Shown: positions 5,374-14,871, numbered from the stretch's first letter. The stretch: DNA of 64,000 nt from Zoogloea sp041904905 (GCF_041904905.1 NZ_JAYRMI010000004.1:39857-103856); one strand, 5' to 3'. The notes: a model not told the origin generated them from the sequence alone. Translations and numbers: made by a program.

Positions 5374-7855
5374 TCGGGGTGGCGGGCAGGCTGCCGGCTT
5401 CCAGTAGCCCGGTGACGGCCTTTGCCGGCAGGGGCGGGCTGAACAGGTAGCCCTGGGCTGCCGCGCAGCCTTCCCTCAGCAGGAAGGCCATCTGCTCGGG
5501 GGTCTCGGTGCCCTCGGCGATCACGTCCAGGTGCAGGTTGTGGCCCAACTGGATGATTGCCCGGACGATGGTGGCGTCGTCGGGGTCGTCGGTCAGGTCG
5601 CGCACGAAGCTTTGGTCCACCTTGAGCCGATCGACCGGAAAGCGCTTGAGGTAGGCGAGGCTCGAATAGCCGGTGCCGAAGTCGTCGATGGACAGGCGCA
5701 CCCCCAGGGCCTTGAGCCGCCCCAGGGTGGTCAGGATGTCGGGGCCGGACTGCATCAGCAGGGATTCGGTGAGTTCCAGCTCCAGCCAGCGCCCGTCGAT
5801 GCCGCCGGTGGTCAGCGCCGCGGCCACGGTGGCCACGATGTCGCTGCGCCGGAACTGCAGCGCCGACAGATTCACCGCCACCGGGATCGGTGGATAGCCC
5901 GCGTCCTGCCACGCTGCGGCCTGCCGGCAGGCGGTGTGCAGCACCCATTCGCCGATCGGGACGATCAGCCCGCACTCTTCGGCCAGGGGGATGAAGCGTG
6001 CCGGCGGGATGCCGCCCATCACCCCGCTGAACCAGCGCAGCAGTGCCTCCATGCCGATGATCCGCCCGCTCGCCAGGTCCACCTGGGGTTGGTAGTAGAG
6101 CTGGAACTCCTGCTGGGCCAGGGCGTGGCGCAGGCCGTTCTCCAGGTGCAGGCGCTCCAGGGCGTTGATGTTCATCGCCTCGTCGAAGAAGCGGTAGGTG
6201 TTCCGGCCGCTCTCCTTGGCGTGGTACATGGCGGTGTCGGCGTTCTTCATCAGCACCTCTACCGAGTCGCCGTCTTCGGGGTAGAGGGCGATGCCGATGG
6301 AGAAGGAGGTGCCCAGCTGCTGGCCGTCCACGTCGAAGGGGGCCTGCAGCAGGCCCAGGATCTTCTCTGCCACCCGCGCCGCGTCGTCGGGCACGTCCAC
6401 GTCGGTGAGGACGATCAGGAACTCGTCGCCCCCCTGACGGCTCACCGTGTCGGTCTCGCGCACGCAGCTGGTGAGGCGCTGGGCGACGCCCTGGAGGAGG
6501 CGGTCGCCGGTCATGTGGCCGAGGGAGTCGTTGATGGTCTTGAAGCGGTCCAGGTCGAGGAACATCAGCGCGATGCGCGTGCCGTGGCGGGTGGCGTTGG
6601 CGAGGGCCTGGTCGAGGCGGTCGCGCAGCAGGGTGCGGTTGGGCAGGCCGGTGAGGGGGTCGTGCTGGGCGAGGAAGGCGATGCGCGCCTCGGAGGCCTT
6701 GCGCTCGGTGATGTCCGACAGCACCGCCACGTAGTGGGTGACCCGCCCGACCTTGTTGCGCACCGCGCTGATCGACAGGGACGAGGGGTAGAAGGTGCCG
6801 TTCTTGCGCCGGTCGTGGATCTCGCCCTGCCAGAAGCCCATGATGTCGATGTCCCGCCACATGGCCTCGTAGAAGGACTTGTCGTGGTGGCCGGAGCGCA
6901 GCAGGCGGGGGGTCTGGCCGATGGCTTCTTCGGCGGTGTAGCCGGTGACCTCGGTGAAGGCCCGGTTGACCGACAGGATGCGCTCCTGGGCGTCGGTGAC
7001 GATGATGGCTTCGACGCTGTTCTGGAACACCGTCCAGGCAAGCCGCGATTGCTCTTCGTGGGCGCGGCGGATGGTGATGTCGGCGACGGTGGTGACCACG
7101 CCGCGTACCCGCCCGGTGGGGTCGTCGTCCTCGAACAGGGGCACGGCGTTGCTCCACAGCCAGCGCCGGCTGCCGTCGGCGCGGTCGATGCCGAGCATGC
7201 CGGCCTGGGGCAGCCCGGCGCGAAGGGCGCGGGCCGATGGGGTGTCGCTGGCCCTGATGGGGTTGCCGTCGTCGTCGAGGTAGGTGATCCGCTCCTCCAC
7301 CCGCCGCCACTCGCTCAACTGCTCGGAGGTGAGCCCGAGGATCTCGCAGGCGGCCACGTTGTGGGCCAGCAGGCGTCCGTCCACATCGCGCATCACCACG
7401 CCTTCGCCCATCGACGCGAGGAGGGTGCCCAGGCGGGTTTCCCGCTCGCGCAGTTCGGCTTCGGTGTTGCGCCGGTCGGTGATGTCGAGGCAGGAGCCGA
7501 TGTAGCCGACGAACTCGCCGCCGGTGTCGAAGATCGGGCGGCCGGTGTCGATGATCCAGCGGTATTCGCCGTCGTGCCGGCGCAGGCGGTACTCCATCTC
7601 GAAGGGGGTGCGCACCGCGAAGTGCTCGAGATAGGTGCGCACGCAGCGGTCGAAATCTTCGGGGTGGACGCCGGTCGTCCAGCCGTCGCCGTACTCCTCC
7701 TCAAAGCTGCGGCCGGTGAAGGCGAGCCAGGTCTGGTTGAAGTAGTTGCACTTCGCGTTCAGGCCGGACCGCCAGATCAGCGCGGGCAGATGGTCGAACA
7801 GGGACATGGAGCTGTCCCGGTTGTCGGCCGGTTGAGGGGCAAAGGGCGTGGGCAC
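5360..7855 (-). CDS. PAS-PAS-PAS-GGDEF-EAL cyclic-di-GMP signalling protein
   Basis: An 831-aa sensor of the diguanylate cyclase/phosphodiesterase type. Three PAS/PAC-like modules (about residues 20-130, 145-262 and 270-385, each ending in a DIT-R motif) precede a GGDEF domain. Its GGDEF signature is intact at 475-479 and an RETD inhibitory-site motif sits five residues before it (466-469). A C-terminal EAL domain (EAL at 603-605, later DDFGTGYSSL) follows. Both catalytic signatures are complete, so it could make and degrade c-di-GMP; which activity dominates cannot be read from sequence. There is no membrane segment, so sensing is probably cytoplasmic. The ATG at 7855 is used; an internal Met at residue 17 (MSLFDHLPALIWRSG) is an equally good start. 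Confidence 0.93.
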   Translation of the reverse strand: MPTPFAPQPADNRDSSMSLFDHLPALIWRSGLNAKCNYFNQTWLAFTGRSFEEEYGDGWTTGVHPEDFDRCVRTYLEHFAVRTPFEMEYRLRRHDGEYRWIIDTGRPIFDTGGEFVGYIGSCLDITDRRNTEAELRERETRLGTLLASMGEGVVMRDVDGRLLAHNVAACEILGLTSEQLSEWRRVEERITYLDDDGNPIRASDTPSARALRAGLPQAGMLGIDRADGSRRWLWSNAVPLFEDDDPTGRVRGVVTTVADITIRRAHEEQSRLAWTVFQNSVEAIIVTDAQERILSVNRAFTEVTGYTAEEAIGQTPRLLRSGHHDKSFYEAMWRDIDIMGFWQGEIHDRRKNGTFYPSSLSISAVRNKVGRVTHYVAVLSDITERKASEARIAFLAQHDPLTGLPNRTLLRDRLDQALANATRHGTRIALMFLDLDRFKTINDSLGHMTGDRLLQGVAQRLTSCVRETDTVSRQGGDEFLIVLTDVDVPDDAARVAEKILGLLQAPFDVDGQQLGTSFSIGIALYPEDGDSVEVLMKNADTAMYHAKESGRNTYRFFDEAMNINALERLHLENGLRHALAQQEFQLYYQPQVDLASGRIIGMEALLRWFSGVMGGIPPARFIPLAEECGLIVPIGEWVLHTACRQAAAWQDAGYPPIPVAVNLSALQFRRSDIVATVAAALTTGGIDGRWLELELTESLLMQSGPDILTTLGRLKALGVRLSIDDFGTGYSSLAYLKRFPVDRLKVDQSFVRDLTDDPDDATIVRAIIQLGHNLHLDVIAEGTETPEQMAFLLREGCAAAQGYLFSPPLPAKAVTGLLEAGSLPATPIRPL

Positions 7856-7946
7856 GGTGAGTCAGCGGTCCGGTCGGTTCGTCGGGCGAAAGGAGAATCG
7901 TTGCCAAATGCATTCTAGGACCATTTCGGCACGAGTCGGCCCGGCT

Positions 7947-8240
7947 TTAGCACGTTGTTTCGCGTACGAAAGTGGCGTGGGTCGGCGGATCGGCAGCTTC
8001 GGTGGCCACGCGTTCCACCCGGGCTGCCGACGGGCCCCGGCGGGACCACGCGACGAGGGCGTCCACCGCCTGGGGCGGGCCGGCGACGAGGGCTTCGACG
8101 GTGCCGTCGAGGCGGTTGCGCACCCAGCCGGCGAGCCCCAGTCGGGCGGCCTGGGCCTGGAGGGCGTTGCGGTAGCCCACGCCCTGCACGAGGCCGTGGA
8201 TGCGCAGGCGGCGGGCGATGGGCTCAGAGGTTGTCTTCAT
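7947..8240 (-). CDS. acyP: Acylphosphatase
   Basis: A 97-aa enzyme that hydrolyses the carboxyl-phosphate bond of acyl phosphates. The family signature is present: RRLRIHGLVQGVGYR supplies the catalytic Arg in the VQGVGxR loop, and GWVRNRLDGTVEA supplies the catalytic Asn. The start is placed at the Met of MKTTSEP (8240) because the family signature begins there; the frame is open further upstream but that part lies within the sulfate transporter gene. It overlaps the 3' end of the SulP gene by 17 bases, which suggests one transcript, though no functional link is known. Confidence 0.92.
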   Translation of the reverse strand: MKTTSEPIARRLRIHGLVQGVGYRNALQAQAARLGLAGWVRNRLDGTVEALVAGPPQAVDALVAWSRRGPSAARVERVATEAADPPTHATFVRETTC

Positions 8241-9909
8241 CGATGAAACGGGGCAGCAGGTCGCGGGCGCGGGCGAGGGCGCCGTAGATGTCGCCGCAGA
8301 TGTTGTTGGGGCCGATCTCGTCGGCAAAGCCCGAGCGGACGACGAGCGACTCGGGCTGGGGGTTGAGGTTGCACAGGAGCAGGGCGCAGCCGTGCTTGTG
8401 GAGGTTCTTGCACAGGCTCTCGAGGCCCTCCAGGCCGGTGGTGTCGAGGCTGACCAGGTGGTTGAGTTCGAGGATCACCACCTCGGGGTGGCGCTGGGCC
8501 GGGTCGAGGAGGGTCTCGAGCTTGTTGATGGCGCCGAAGAACAGCGTGCCGTAGATGGAGTAGGCCACCACTCGCGGGGAGCCGTCGGGGTAGAGGAAGT
8601 TCGGCAGCATCGACAGCTCGGTGAGGGGCAGGCGCTCGATGCGGGTGAGGTTGGACATCCGGTAGATGAAGAACAGGGCCGCCAGCACCATGCCCAGCTC
8701 TACCGCCAGGGTGAGGTCGAACAGCACCGTGGTGAAGAAGGTGGTGAGCAGGGTGGTGCGGTAGGTGAGGGAGAAGCGCCGCAGCCCGCGGAACTCGTGC
8801 CATTCGCCCATATTGACGGCGACCACCACCACGATGGCCGACAGGGTGGCGAGCGGGATGTGGGTGGCGAAGGGCGCGAACACCAGCACCACCGCCAAGA
8901 GCACCAGCGCGTGGATCATGCCGGCCACCGGGCTGCGGCCGCCGGTGCGCACGTTGGTGGCGGTGCGGGCGATGGCGCCGGTGGCGGCAAAGCCGCCGAA
9001 CAGCGGCGCGGCCAGGTTGGCGATGCCCTGGGCGATGAGTTCCTGGTTGGGGTCGTGGCGGTCCTCGATGGTGGCGTCGGCCACCCGCGCGGAGAGCAGC
9101 GACTCGATGGCGCCGAGGAGCGCGATGGTGAGCGCGGGGGAGATGAGCTTGCCGAGGGTCTCGAGGGACAGGGCGGGCAGGGCGATGCCCGGCAGCTCCT
9201 GGGGAATTCCGTTGAAGCGGCTGCCGATGGTCTCGACCGGAAACTGGAACAGGGCGTTGGCGACGGTGGCGACCACCAGCACCCCCAGCGGGCCGGGCAG
9301 CCGGGCCAGGGGCTTGAAGTGCCGGGCCAGCCGGTTCCACGACAGCAGCACCGCCACCGAGGCGACCGATAGCGTGACGGTGGGGATGTCGACGGTGTCC
9401 AGGTGGCCGATCAGCGCCTTCATCTTGCCGAAGAATTCGCCGGGCAGGTGGTCGATCCGGAGGCCCAGGAAATCCTTGATCTGGGCGAGGAAGATCACCA
9501 CCGCGATGCCGTTGGTGAAGCCGACCACCACCGTCTTCGGGATGAAGCGGATCAGGCTGCCCAGGTGGAAGGCGCCCATCGCCACCAGCATGGCGCCGGC
9601 CAGCATGGTGGCGACGAGCAGGTTCTGCACCCCGTACTCGACGACGATGCCGTAGATGATGGGGATGAAGGCGCCGGTGGGGCCGCCGATCTGCACCCGG
9701 GAGCCGCCCAGGGCCGAGATCAGGAAGCCGGCGACGATGGCCGTCCAGATGCCGGCGGTGGGGTTGAGGCCGGAGGCGATGGCGAAGGCCATGGCCAGGG
9801 GCAGGGCGAGGACGCCGACGGTGAGGCCGGCGGAGAGGTCACGGCCGAACTGGGCCCTGTCGTAGCCCGGCAGGGTGTCGAGGAGCTTGGGGTGGAAGGA
9901 GAACTTCAT
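8224..9909 (-). CDS. SulP-family inorganic anion transporter with STAS domain
   Basis: A 561-aa inner-membrane anion transporter (sulfate, bicarbonate or related anion). The N-terminal part has the SulP pattern: ...DLSAGLTVGVLALPLAMAFA, then TAGIWTAIVAGFLISALGGSRVQIGGPTGAF, then a long series of hydrophobic helices to about residue 400. Residues about 440-545 form a cytoplasmic STAS domain with the loop SLDTTGLEGLESL. Some betaproteobacterial SulP proteins act in bicarbonate uptake, but no carbonic anhydrase is adjacent, so the substrate is left open. Translation starts at an ATG preceded by a GGAGG-like sequence. It is followed by the overlapping acylphosphatase gene. Confidence 0.93.
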   Translation of the reverse strand: MKFSFHPKLLDTLPGYDRAQFGRDLSAGLTVGVLALPLAMAFAIASGLNPTAGIWTAIVAGFLISALGGSRVQIGGPTGAFIPIIYGIVVEYGVQNLLVATMLAGAMLVAMGAFHLGSLIRFIPKTVVVGFTNGIAVVIFLAQIKDFLGLRIDHLPGEFFGKMKALIGHLDTVDIPTVTLSVASVAVLLSWNRLARHFKPLARLPGPLGVLVVATVANALFQFPVETIGSRFNGIPQELPGIALPALSLETLGKLISPALTIALLGAIESLLSARVADATIEDRHDPNQELIAQGIANLAAPLFGGFAATGAIARTATNVRTGGRSPVAGMIHALVLLAVVLVFAPFATHIPLATLSAIVVVVAVNMGEWHEFRGLRRFSLTYRTTLLTTFFTTVLFDLTLAVELGMVLAALFFIYRMSNLTRIERLPLTELSMLPNFLYPDGSPRVVAYSIYGTLFFGAINKLETLLDPAQRHPEVVILELNHLVSLDTTGLEGLESLCKNLHKHGCALLLCNLNPQPESLVVRSGFADEIGPNNICGDIYGALARARDLLPRFIDEDNL

Positions 9910-10062
9910 GGGGCCTCCGCAATTGAGGGGTGAGACGGGGTGCGTCGGCAGACGCGGCTTGCGGAGGGGGGGAGCCCGGCCCGGTGCGGTGCTGGATGAT
10001 CCAGCGCTTGCGGGCGCTCAGGCTGCCGTCGCGGCGGGGGGCGGGGTGGCCGCCGGCAGGGG

Positions 10063-10098
10063 CCAGGAAAACGTGGTGGGGAGCCGTGGTTTTCCTGG
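10063..10098 (-). terminator. Stem-loop downstream of the small membrane protein gene
   Basis: CCAGGAAAAC (10063-10072) is the exact reverse complement of GTTTTCCTGG (10089-10098), with a 16-base loop. It lies 17 bases past the stop of the minus-strand gene at 10116. There is no T-run, so it may be an mRNA-stabilising or weak terminator structure. The rest of 9910-10115 shows nothing else. Confidence 0.45.
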
Positions 10099-10115
10099 TG
10101 GGCATGGGCGACGGG

Positions 10116-10397
10116 TCAGGAGAACTTGGCGTCGTTGGCGGCCCGATTCTGGCGGGAGGTCGCGTGCATGACCTCCACCAGCATCTTGACCGCCGCGACG
10201 AACAGCAGCCCGCCGCCGATCGCGACGCACGCCCAGGCGTGCATCGCGGTGGCGGGAAAGCCCGGCAGGATCGAGGCGCGCCCTTCCATCAGCCAGGCGG
10301 CGCCGATGGCGAGGATCAGCACCCCGACGAGGTCGAGCAGCGCCCAGCCCCAGAAGGCCAGGGTGAGACGCGGGAGCGGAGAACGGTTGGCTTGCAT
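10116..10397 (-). CDS. Small two-helix membrane protein
   Basis: A 93-aa hypothetical inner-membrane protein with two clear hydrophobic segments (about residues 15-35, AFWGWALLDLVGVLILAIGA, and 55-78, WACVAIGGGLLFVAAVKMLV), separated by a short loop. The family is not recognised. The ATG at 10397 is preferred over an in-frame TTG three codons upstream; neither has a strong ribosome binding site. It lies between metG and the SulP gene on the same strand, but the gaps make an operon uncertain. Confidence 0.7.
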   Translation of the reverse strand: MQANRSPLPRLTLAFWGWALLDLVGVLILAIGAAWLMEGRASILPGFPATAMHAWACVAIGGGLLFVAAVKMLVEVMHATSRQNRAANDAKFS

Positions 10398-10448
10398 GGA
10401 AGGCAAAAATTTAGAAGCGCTGGCTGACAGTGGGCTTACATCAAGTTG

Positions 10449-12602
10449 TCACTTGACGCGCATGCCGGGCTGGGCGCCGGCGTCGGGGGACAGGATGAAC
10501 AGGCCCGGGTTTTCGCCAGTGGTGTCGGAGGCGGCCAGCACCATGCCTTCGGACATGCCGAACTTCATCTTGCGCGGGGCAAGGTTGGCGACCATCACCG
10601 TGAGGCGGCCGACCAGGGTGGCCGGGTCGTAGGCGCTCTTGATGCCGGCAAACACCTGACGGGGTTTCTCCTCGCCGATGTCGAGCTGCAGGCGCAGCAG
10701 CTTGGCGGCGCCCTCGACGTGCTCGGCGGAGACGATCCTGGCGATGCGCAGGTCGACCTTGCCGAAGTCGTCGATGGAGATGAAGGGCTCGAACGCGTCG
10801 GCGCTGGCGGCTTCGGTGGCGGCGGCGTGGGCTTGGTGCTGGGCGTGGCGCTGCTCGGAATGGGCGGCCTTGGCGTCCTTGGCCGGCTTGGTGTCGGCGG
10901 CGGGGGCGAGGGATTCGCGGTTGGCTTCGAGCAGGGCGTCCACTTGCTTGCGCTCGATGCGGGTCATGAGGTGGCTGTAGGCGTTGATGGTGTGGCCGGC
11001 GGGCAGCGGGGCGAGCAGGTTGCTCCAGGTGAGCGCTTCGATGTTGAGGAAGGCTTCGACCTGGCTGGCGAGGGTCGGCAGCACGGGTTTGAGCAGGCCG
11101 GTGAGGGCCTTGAAGATGTTGATGGCGGTGGTGCACACCACGTGCAGGCGGGCGTCCTGGCCTTCCTGCTTGGCGAGTTCCCACGGCTTGTTATCGTTGA
11201 CGTAGCCGTTGGCCAGATCGGCGAACTCCATGATCTTGCGCAGGGCGCGGCTGTAGTCGCGGGTTTCGAAGGCGGCCGTGACTTCGTCGATGTTCCAGTC
11301 GAGGCCGAAGGCCGGGTCGTGGGCGGCGAGCTTGCCGTCAAACCGCTTGGCGATGAAGCCCGCGCAGCGGCTGGCGATGTTGACGAACTTGCCCACCAGA
11401 TCGGAGTTGACCTTGGCGATCATGTCGTCGAGGTTGAGATCGACGTCTTCCATCGTGCCGTTGGACTTGCCGGCGAAGTAGTAGCGCAGCCACTCGGGGT
11501 TGAGCTTCTGTTCGGTGTAGCTGCGGGCGGTGATGAAGGTGCCGCGGCTCTTGCTCATCTTGGCGCCATCGACGGTGAGGAAGCCGTTGACGCACAGCTG
11601 GGTGGGCGTGCGGTAGCCGGCAAAGTGCAGCATCGCCGGCCAGAACAGGGCGTGGAAGTACAGGATGTCCTTGCCGATGAAGTGGATCATCTCGGTGCCG
11701 GTGGCGGCAGCCGGGCCGGCCTCGGTGAAGGCGGCCACGTCGATGTCGGCGTTGCGGGCGGCGAGATTCTTGAAGCTGGCGAAGTAGCCGATCGGCGCGT
11801 CCAGCCACACGTAGAAGTACTTGCCCGGCGCGCCGGGGATCTCGAAGCCGAAGTAGGGCGCGTCGCGGGAGATGTCCCAGTCGGAGAGCTTGTTCTCGCC
11901 GGCTTCGCCCAGCCATTCCTTCATCTTGTTGGCGGCTTCAAGCTGCAGGCGGCGGGCGCCGTCGGGCGTGGTGCCCTGGGTCCAGTCCCGCAGGAACTCG
12001 ACGGCCTTGGGGTCGGAGAGGCGGAAGAAGTAGTGCTCGGAGGTCTTGAGCACCGGCTTGGCGCCGGAGACGGCGGAGTACGGGTTCTTGAGTTCGGTGG
12101 GCGCGTAGGCGGCGCCGCAGGCCTCGCAGTTGTCGCCGTATTGATCGGCCGCGCCGCACTTGGGGCACTCGCCCTTGATGAAGCGGTCCGGCAGGAACAT
12201 CTCCTTCACCGGATCGTAGAACTGCTCGATGGCGCGGGTGTCGATGAGCTTCGCGCCGTCGCGCAGGCGGGTGTAGATGTCTTCCGCGTACCAGCGGTTC
12301 TCGGCGCTGTGGGTGGAGTGGTAGTTGTCGAAGGCCACGCCGAAATCCCGGAAATCGCGGCTGTGCTCGCCGTGCACGCGGTCGATGAGCTGCTCGGGCG
12401 TCAGGCCTTCCTTCTCGGCGCGCAGCATGACCGGCGTGCCGTGGGTGTCGTCCGCGCAGACGTAATGCACCGTGTTGCCGCGCATGCGCTGGTAGCGCAC
12501 CCAGATGTCGGCCTGAATGTAGCCCACCAGGTGGCCAAGGTGGATGTCGCCGTTGGCGTAGGGGAGGGCGTTGGTGACGAGGATCTTGCGCGGGGTGCTC
12601 AT
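10449..12602 (-). CDS. metG: Methionyl-tRNA synthetase
   Basis: This enzyme charges tRNA-Met with methionine using ATP, for initiation and elongation. At 717 aa it is the long bacterial form. The class I signatures are present: HLGH (the HIGH motif, in GDIHLGHLVGY) near the N-terminus and KMSKS (GAKMSKSRGTF) in the middle. A zinc knuckle CPKCG...CEACG lies between them. The last ~110 residues (from FISIDDFGKVDLRIARI) form the EMAP/Trbp111-type tRNA-binding domain, preceded by an Ala/Lys-rich linker. The ATG at 12602 is chosen because the conserved start TPRKILVTNALPYANG follows directly. It is transcribed divergently from the apbC/mrp gene, an arrangement common in proteobacteria. Confidence 0.97.
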   Translation of the reverse strand: MSTPRKILVTNALPYANGDIHLGHLVGYIQADIWVRYQRMRGNTVHYVCADDTHGTPVMLRAEKEGLTPEQLIDRVHGEHSRDFRDFGVAFDNYHSTHSAENRWYAEDIYTRLRDGAKLIDTRAIEQFYDPVKEMFLPDRFIKGECPKCGAADQYGDNCEACGAAYAPTELKNPYSAVSGAKPVLKTSEHYFFRLSDPKAVEFLRDWTQGTTPDGARRLQLEAANKMKEWLGEAGENKLSDWDISRDAPYFGFEIPGAPGKYFYVWLDAPIGYFASFKNLAARNADIDVAAFTEAGPAAATGTEMIHFIGKDILYFHALFWPAMLHFAGYRTPTQLCVNGFLTVDGAKMSKSRGTFITARSYTEQKLNPEWLRYYFAGKSNGTMEDVDLNLDDMIAKVNSDLVGKFVNIASRCAGFIAKRFDGKLAAHDPAFGLDWNIDEVTAAFETRDYSRALRKIMEFADLANGYVNDNKPWELAKQEGQDARLHVVCTTAINIFKALTGLLKPVLPTLASQVEAFLNIEALTWSNLLAPLPAGHTINAYSHLMTRIERKQVDALLEANRESLAPAADTKPAKDAKAAHSEQRHAQHQAHAAATEAASADAFEPFISIDDFGKVDLRIARIVSAEHVEGAAKLLRLQLDIGEEKPRQVFAGIKSAYDPATLVGRLTVMVANLAPRKMKFGMSEGMVLAASDTTGENPGLFILSPDAGAQPGMRVK

Positions 12603-12650
12603 GGGTGGGGCCTGGGACGGATTTATTTGTAAACTGCCCATTCTAGCAAA

Positions 12651-12671
12651 GCCGGACGGGCATCGTCCGGC
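12651..12671. repeat. Short hairpin between metG and apbC
   Basis: GCCGGACG (12651-12658) pairs with CGTCCGGC (12664-12671) around a 5-base loop, in the divergent 12603-12823 spacer. No T-run follows in either direction. It may be an operator-like or mRNA leader structure; the spacer otherwise holds only AT-rich patches that could be -10 elements. Confidence 0.4.
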
Positions 12672-12823
12672 ACGGCGCGCGCCGGTCGACGCCCTTAACC
12701 TGCAGCGCGCTTTTGGGTAAACTGGACTAAATTACTCGGATTTGGTGCGCCGCAGCGCGCCGGTCCAGCCGGGATCGCCACCCCTTGTCCTTCCTTTTTC
12801 GCCGCACGCCGGCCCCCCACATC

Positions 12824-13915
12824 ATGAGCCTCACCGAACAAAGCGTCCTCGACAGCCTCCGGCAATATGCCGACCCCAACACCGGCAAGGATTACGTTTC
12901 GAGCCGTGCCGTGAAGAACCTGCGCGTCAGCGGTGCCGACGTGTCCTTCGACATCGAGCTGGGCTACCCGGCGCAGACCCAGATCGATGCGATCCGCCAG
13001 GCGGTGATTGCGCGGGTGAAGGCCGTGCCGGGCGTGGGCAACGTGAGCGCCAACGTGTTCAGCCGGATCGTCGCCCACGCGGTGCAGCAGGGCGTGAAGC
13101 TGCTGCCCGGGGTGAAGAACATCGTGGCCGTGGCGTCCGGCAAGGGCGGCGTGGGCAAGAGCACCACCGCGGTCAATCTGGCCCTCGCGCTGGCGGCCGA
13201 GGGTGCCAGGGTCGGCATGCTCGACGCCGACATCTACGGCCCGTCGCAGCCCCAGATGCTGGGCATCGGCGGCGAGCGCCCCGAAAGCCACGACGGCAAG
13301 ACCATGGAGCCCCTCGAGGCCCACGGCCTGCAGGTGATGTCCATCGGCTTCCTGGTCGATGTGGAGACCCCGATGGTGTGGCGCGGCCCGATGGCCACCC
13401 AGGCCCTCAACCAGCTCCTGAAGGAAACCAACTGGCACGATCTGGATTACCTCGTGATCGACATGCCGCCGGGCACCGGCGACATCCAGCTCACCCTCTC
13501 CCAGACCGTGCCGGTGACCGGTGCGGTAATCGTCACGACGCCCCAGGATATCGCCTTGCTCGACGCCCGCAAGGGCCTCAAGATGTTCGAGAAGGTCGGC
13601 GTGCCCATCATCGGCATCGTGGAAAACATGAGCATCCACATCTGCTCGAAGTGCGGGCACGAGGAGCACATCTTCGGCACCGGCGGTGGCGAAACCATGT
13701 GCGCGGATTACGGCGTGCCCTTCCTGGGCGCGCTGCCGCTGGACATCCAGATCCGTCAGGAAGTGGACAGCGGCGTGCCGACCGTGGTGGCCGACCCGGA
13801 TGGCCGGGTGGCTGAAATCTACAAGGGGATCGCCCGCAAGGTGGCCATCGCCATCGCCGAACGGGCGAAGGACATGAGCCACAAGTTCCCCAACATCGTG
13901 GTCCAGAATACGTGA
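12824..13915 (+). CDS. apbC: Iron-sulfur cluster carrier ATPase (ApbC/Mrp)
   Basis: A 363-aa P-loop NTPase of the Mrp/NBP35 type, which binds and transfers Fe-S clusters to target apoproteins in the cytoplasm. Residues 1-95 form an MIP18/DUF59-type domain. The deviant Walker A GKGGVGKST is at about 106-114, and MLDADIYGPSQPQML is the usual switch region. The two conserved cysteines that bridge the cluster in the dimer are seen as CSKC (residues 274 and 277). The ATG at 12824 is used because the longer frame adds a non-conserved Pro-rich leader. The downstream lipoprotein gene overlaps its stop. Confidence 0.95.
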   Translation: MSLTEQSVLDSLRQYADPNTGKDYVSSRAVKNLRVSGADVSFDIELGYPAQTQIDAIRQAVIARVKAVPGVGNVSANVFSRIVAHAVQQGVKLLPGVKNIVAVASGKGGVGKSTTAVNLALALAAEGARVGMLDADIYGPSQPQMLGIGGERPESHDGKTMEPLEAHGLQVMSIGFLVDVETPMVWRGPMATQALNQLLKETNWHDLDYLVIDMPPGTGDIQLTLSQTVPVTGAVIVTTPQDIALLDARKGLKMFEKVGVPIIGIVENMSIHICSKCGHEEHIFGTGGGETMCADYGVPFLGALPLDIQIRQEVDSGVPTVVADPDGRVAEIYKGIARKVAIAIAERAKDMSHKFPNIVVQNT

Positions 13916-14100
13916 GCAAACTCAATGTCGTGATGCGCGCTGCCCTGGCGGCGGCGCTTGCCGCCGGGCTGTCCGGCTGCGTGGTGGGCACCGTGGTCGG
14001 CACCGCCGTGGATGTGGGCGTCGAAGTGGTCAAAGTGCCCTTCAAGGTCGGCAAGGGCATCTACGACGTGGTGAAGGACGACGAGCCGGCCGGCAAGTAA
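13912..14100 (+). CDS. Small lipoprotein
   Basis: A 62-aa protein with a lipoprotein signal: a hydrophobic stretch (ALAAALAAGLSG) ending in the lipobox LSGC at Cys23. The mature part (VVGTVVGTAVDVGVEVVKVP...) is Val/Gly-rich and ends in a charged tail. It is probably exported and lipidated, but its function is unknown. The GTG start overlaps the apbC stop (GTGA), indicating translational coupling. A functional link to Fe-S carriage is not implied. Confidence 0.75.
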   Translation: MSKLNVVMRAALAAALAAGLSGCVVGTVVGTAVDVGVEVVKVPFKVGKGIYDVVKDDEPAGK

Positions 14101-14231
14101 GTCGTCTGCCCGCCGGGCGGATCGTCCAGGGTTTTGCGGTGACGGCGGTCGCGTGGCCGCCGTCACGCATTTGGCCGTAATTTCCTGCGCGCTGGATGTA
14201 GAATGCGCGTTTTTGTGCAGGGGCAGCCAGC

Positions 14232-14801
14232 GTGAGCATCAAGTCGGACAAGTGGATTCGCCGCATGGCGGAAGGCGATGCGAAGATGATCGAACCCTTT
14301 GCCCCCGAACTGGTGCGCCAGAACGAAGGCGGCAAGATCGTCTCCTACGGCACCTCGAGCTACGGCTACGACGTGCGCGTGGCCAACGAGTTCAAGATCT
14401 TCACCAACATCAACTCCACGATCGTCGATCCCAAGAACTTCGACGAGCGCAACTTCGTGGACTTCACCGGCGACGTGTGCATCATCCCGCCGAACTCCTT
14501 CGCGCTGGCCCGCACGGTTGAATACTTCCGCATCCCGCGTAGCGTGCTCACGGTGTGCCTGGGCAAATCCACCTACGCGCGCTGCGGCATCATCGTCAAT
14601 GTGACGCCCCTCGAGCCCGAGTGGGAAGGCCACGTGACCCTGGAGTTCTCCAACACCACGCCGCTGCCCGCCAAGATCTACGCCAACGAAGGCGTGGCCC
14701 AGATGCTTTTCTTCGAGTCGGATGAAACCTGCGCCACCTCCTACAAGGATCGCGGCGGTAAATATCTGGGTCAGACCGGCGTGACCCTGCCGAAAATCTG
14801 A
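14232..14801 (+). CDS. dcd: dCTP deaminase
   Basis: This enzyme deaminates dCTP to dUTP, the precursor route to dTMP; thyA and folA lie 3 kb away. At 189 aa it has the usual length for the proteobacterial form. Family motifs are present: SYGTSSYGYDVRV, the LGKSTYARCGIIVNVTPLEPEWEGH active-site block with its Glu, and the C-terminal GKYLGQTGVTLPKI. The GTG at 14232 is preceded by a GGGG-type ribosome binding site and starts the conserved SIKSDKWIRRM. A strong stem-loop terminator follows 27 bases after the stop. Confidence 0.97.
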   Translation: MSIKSDKWIRRMAEGDAKMIEPFAPELVRQNEGGKIVSYGTSSYGYDVRVANEFKIFTNINSTIVDPKNFDERNFVDFTGDVCIIPPNSFALARTVEYFRIPRSVLTVCLGKSTYARCGIIVNVTPLEPEWEGHVTLEFSNTTPLPAKIYANEGVAQMLFFESDETCATSYKDRGGKYLGQTGVTLPKI

Positions 14802-14828
14802 AATACTAGGCAGCTAAACTTGAACAAG

Positions 14829-14871
14829 GGGCGGACCATGCGCAGCCACGCGGGTCCGCCCAACGCTTTTT
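14829..14871 (+). terminator. Rho-independent terminator of dcd
   Basis: GGGCGGACC (14829-14837) pairs with GGTCCGCCC (14853-14861) and is followed by CTTTTT (14866-14871). It lies between the dcd stop and the start of the arginine decarboxylase gene. Confidence 0.75.

Noticed and set aside
5531..7918. 795-codon plus-strand open frame opposite the GGDEF-EAL gene
   Set aside because: It is antisense to a gene with intact GGDEF and EAL motifs and has the Val/Gly/His-rich composition typical of GC-rich shadow frames.
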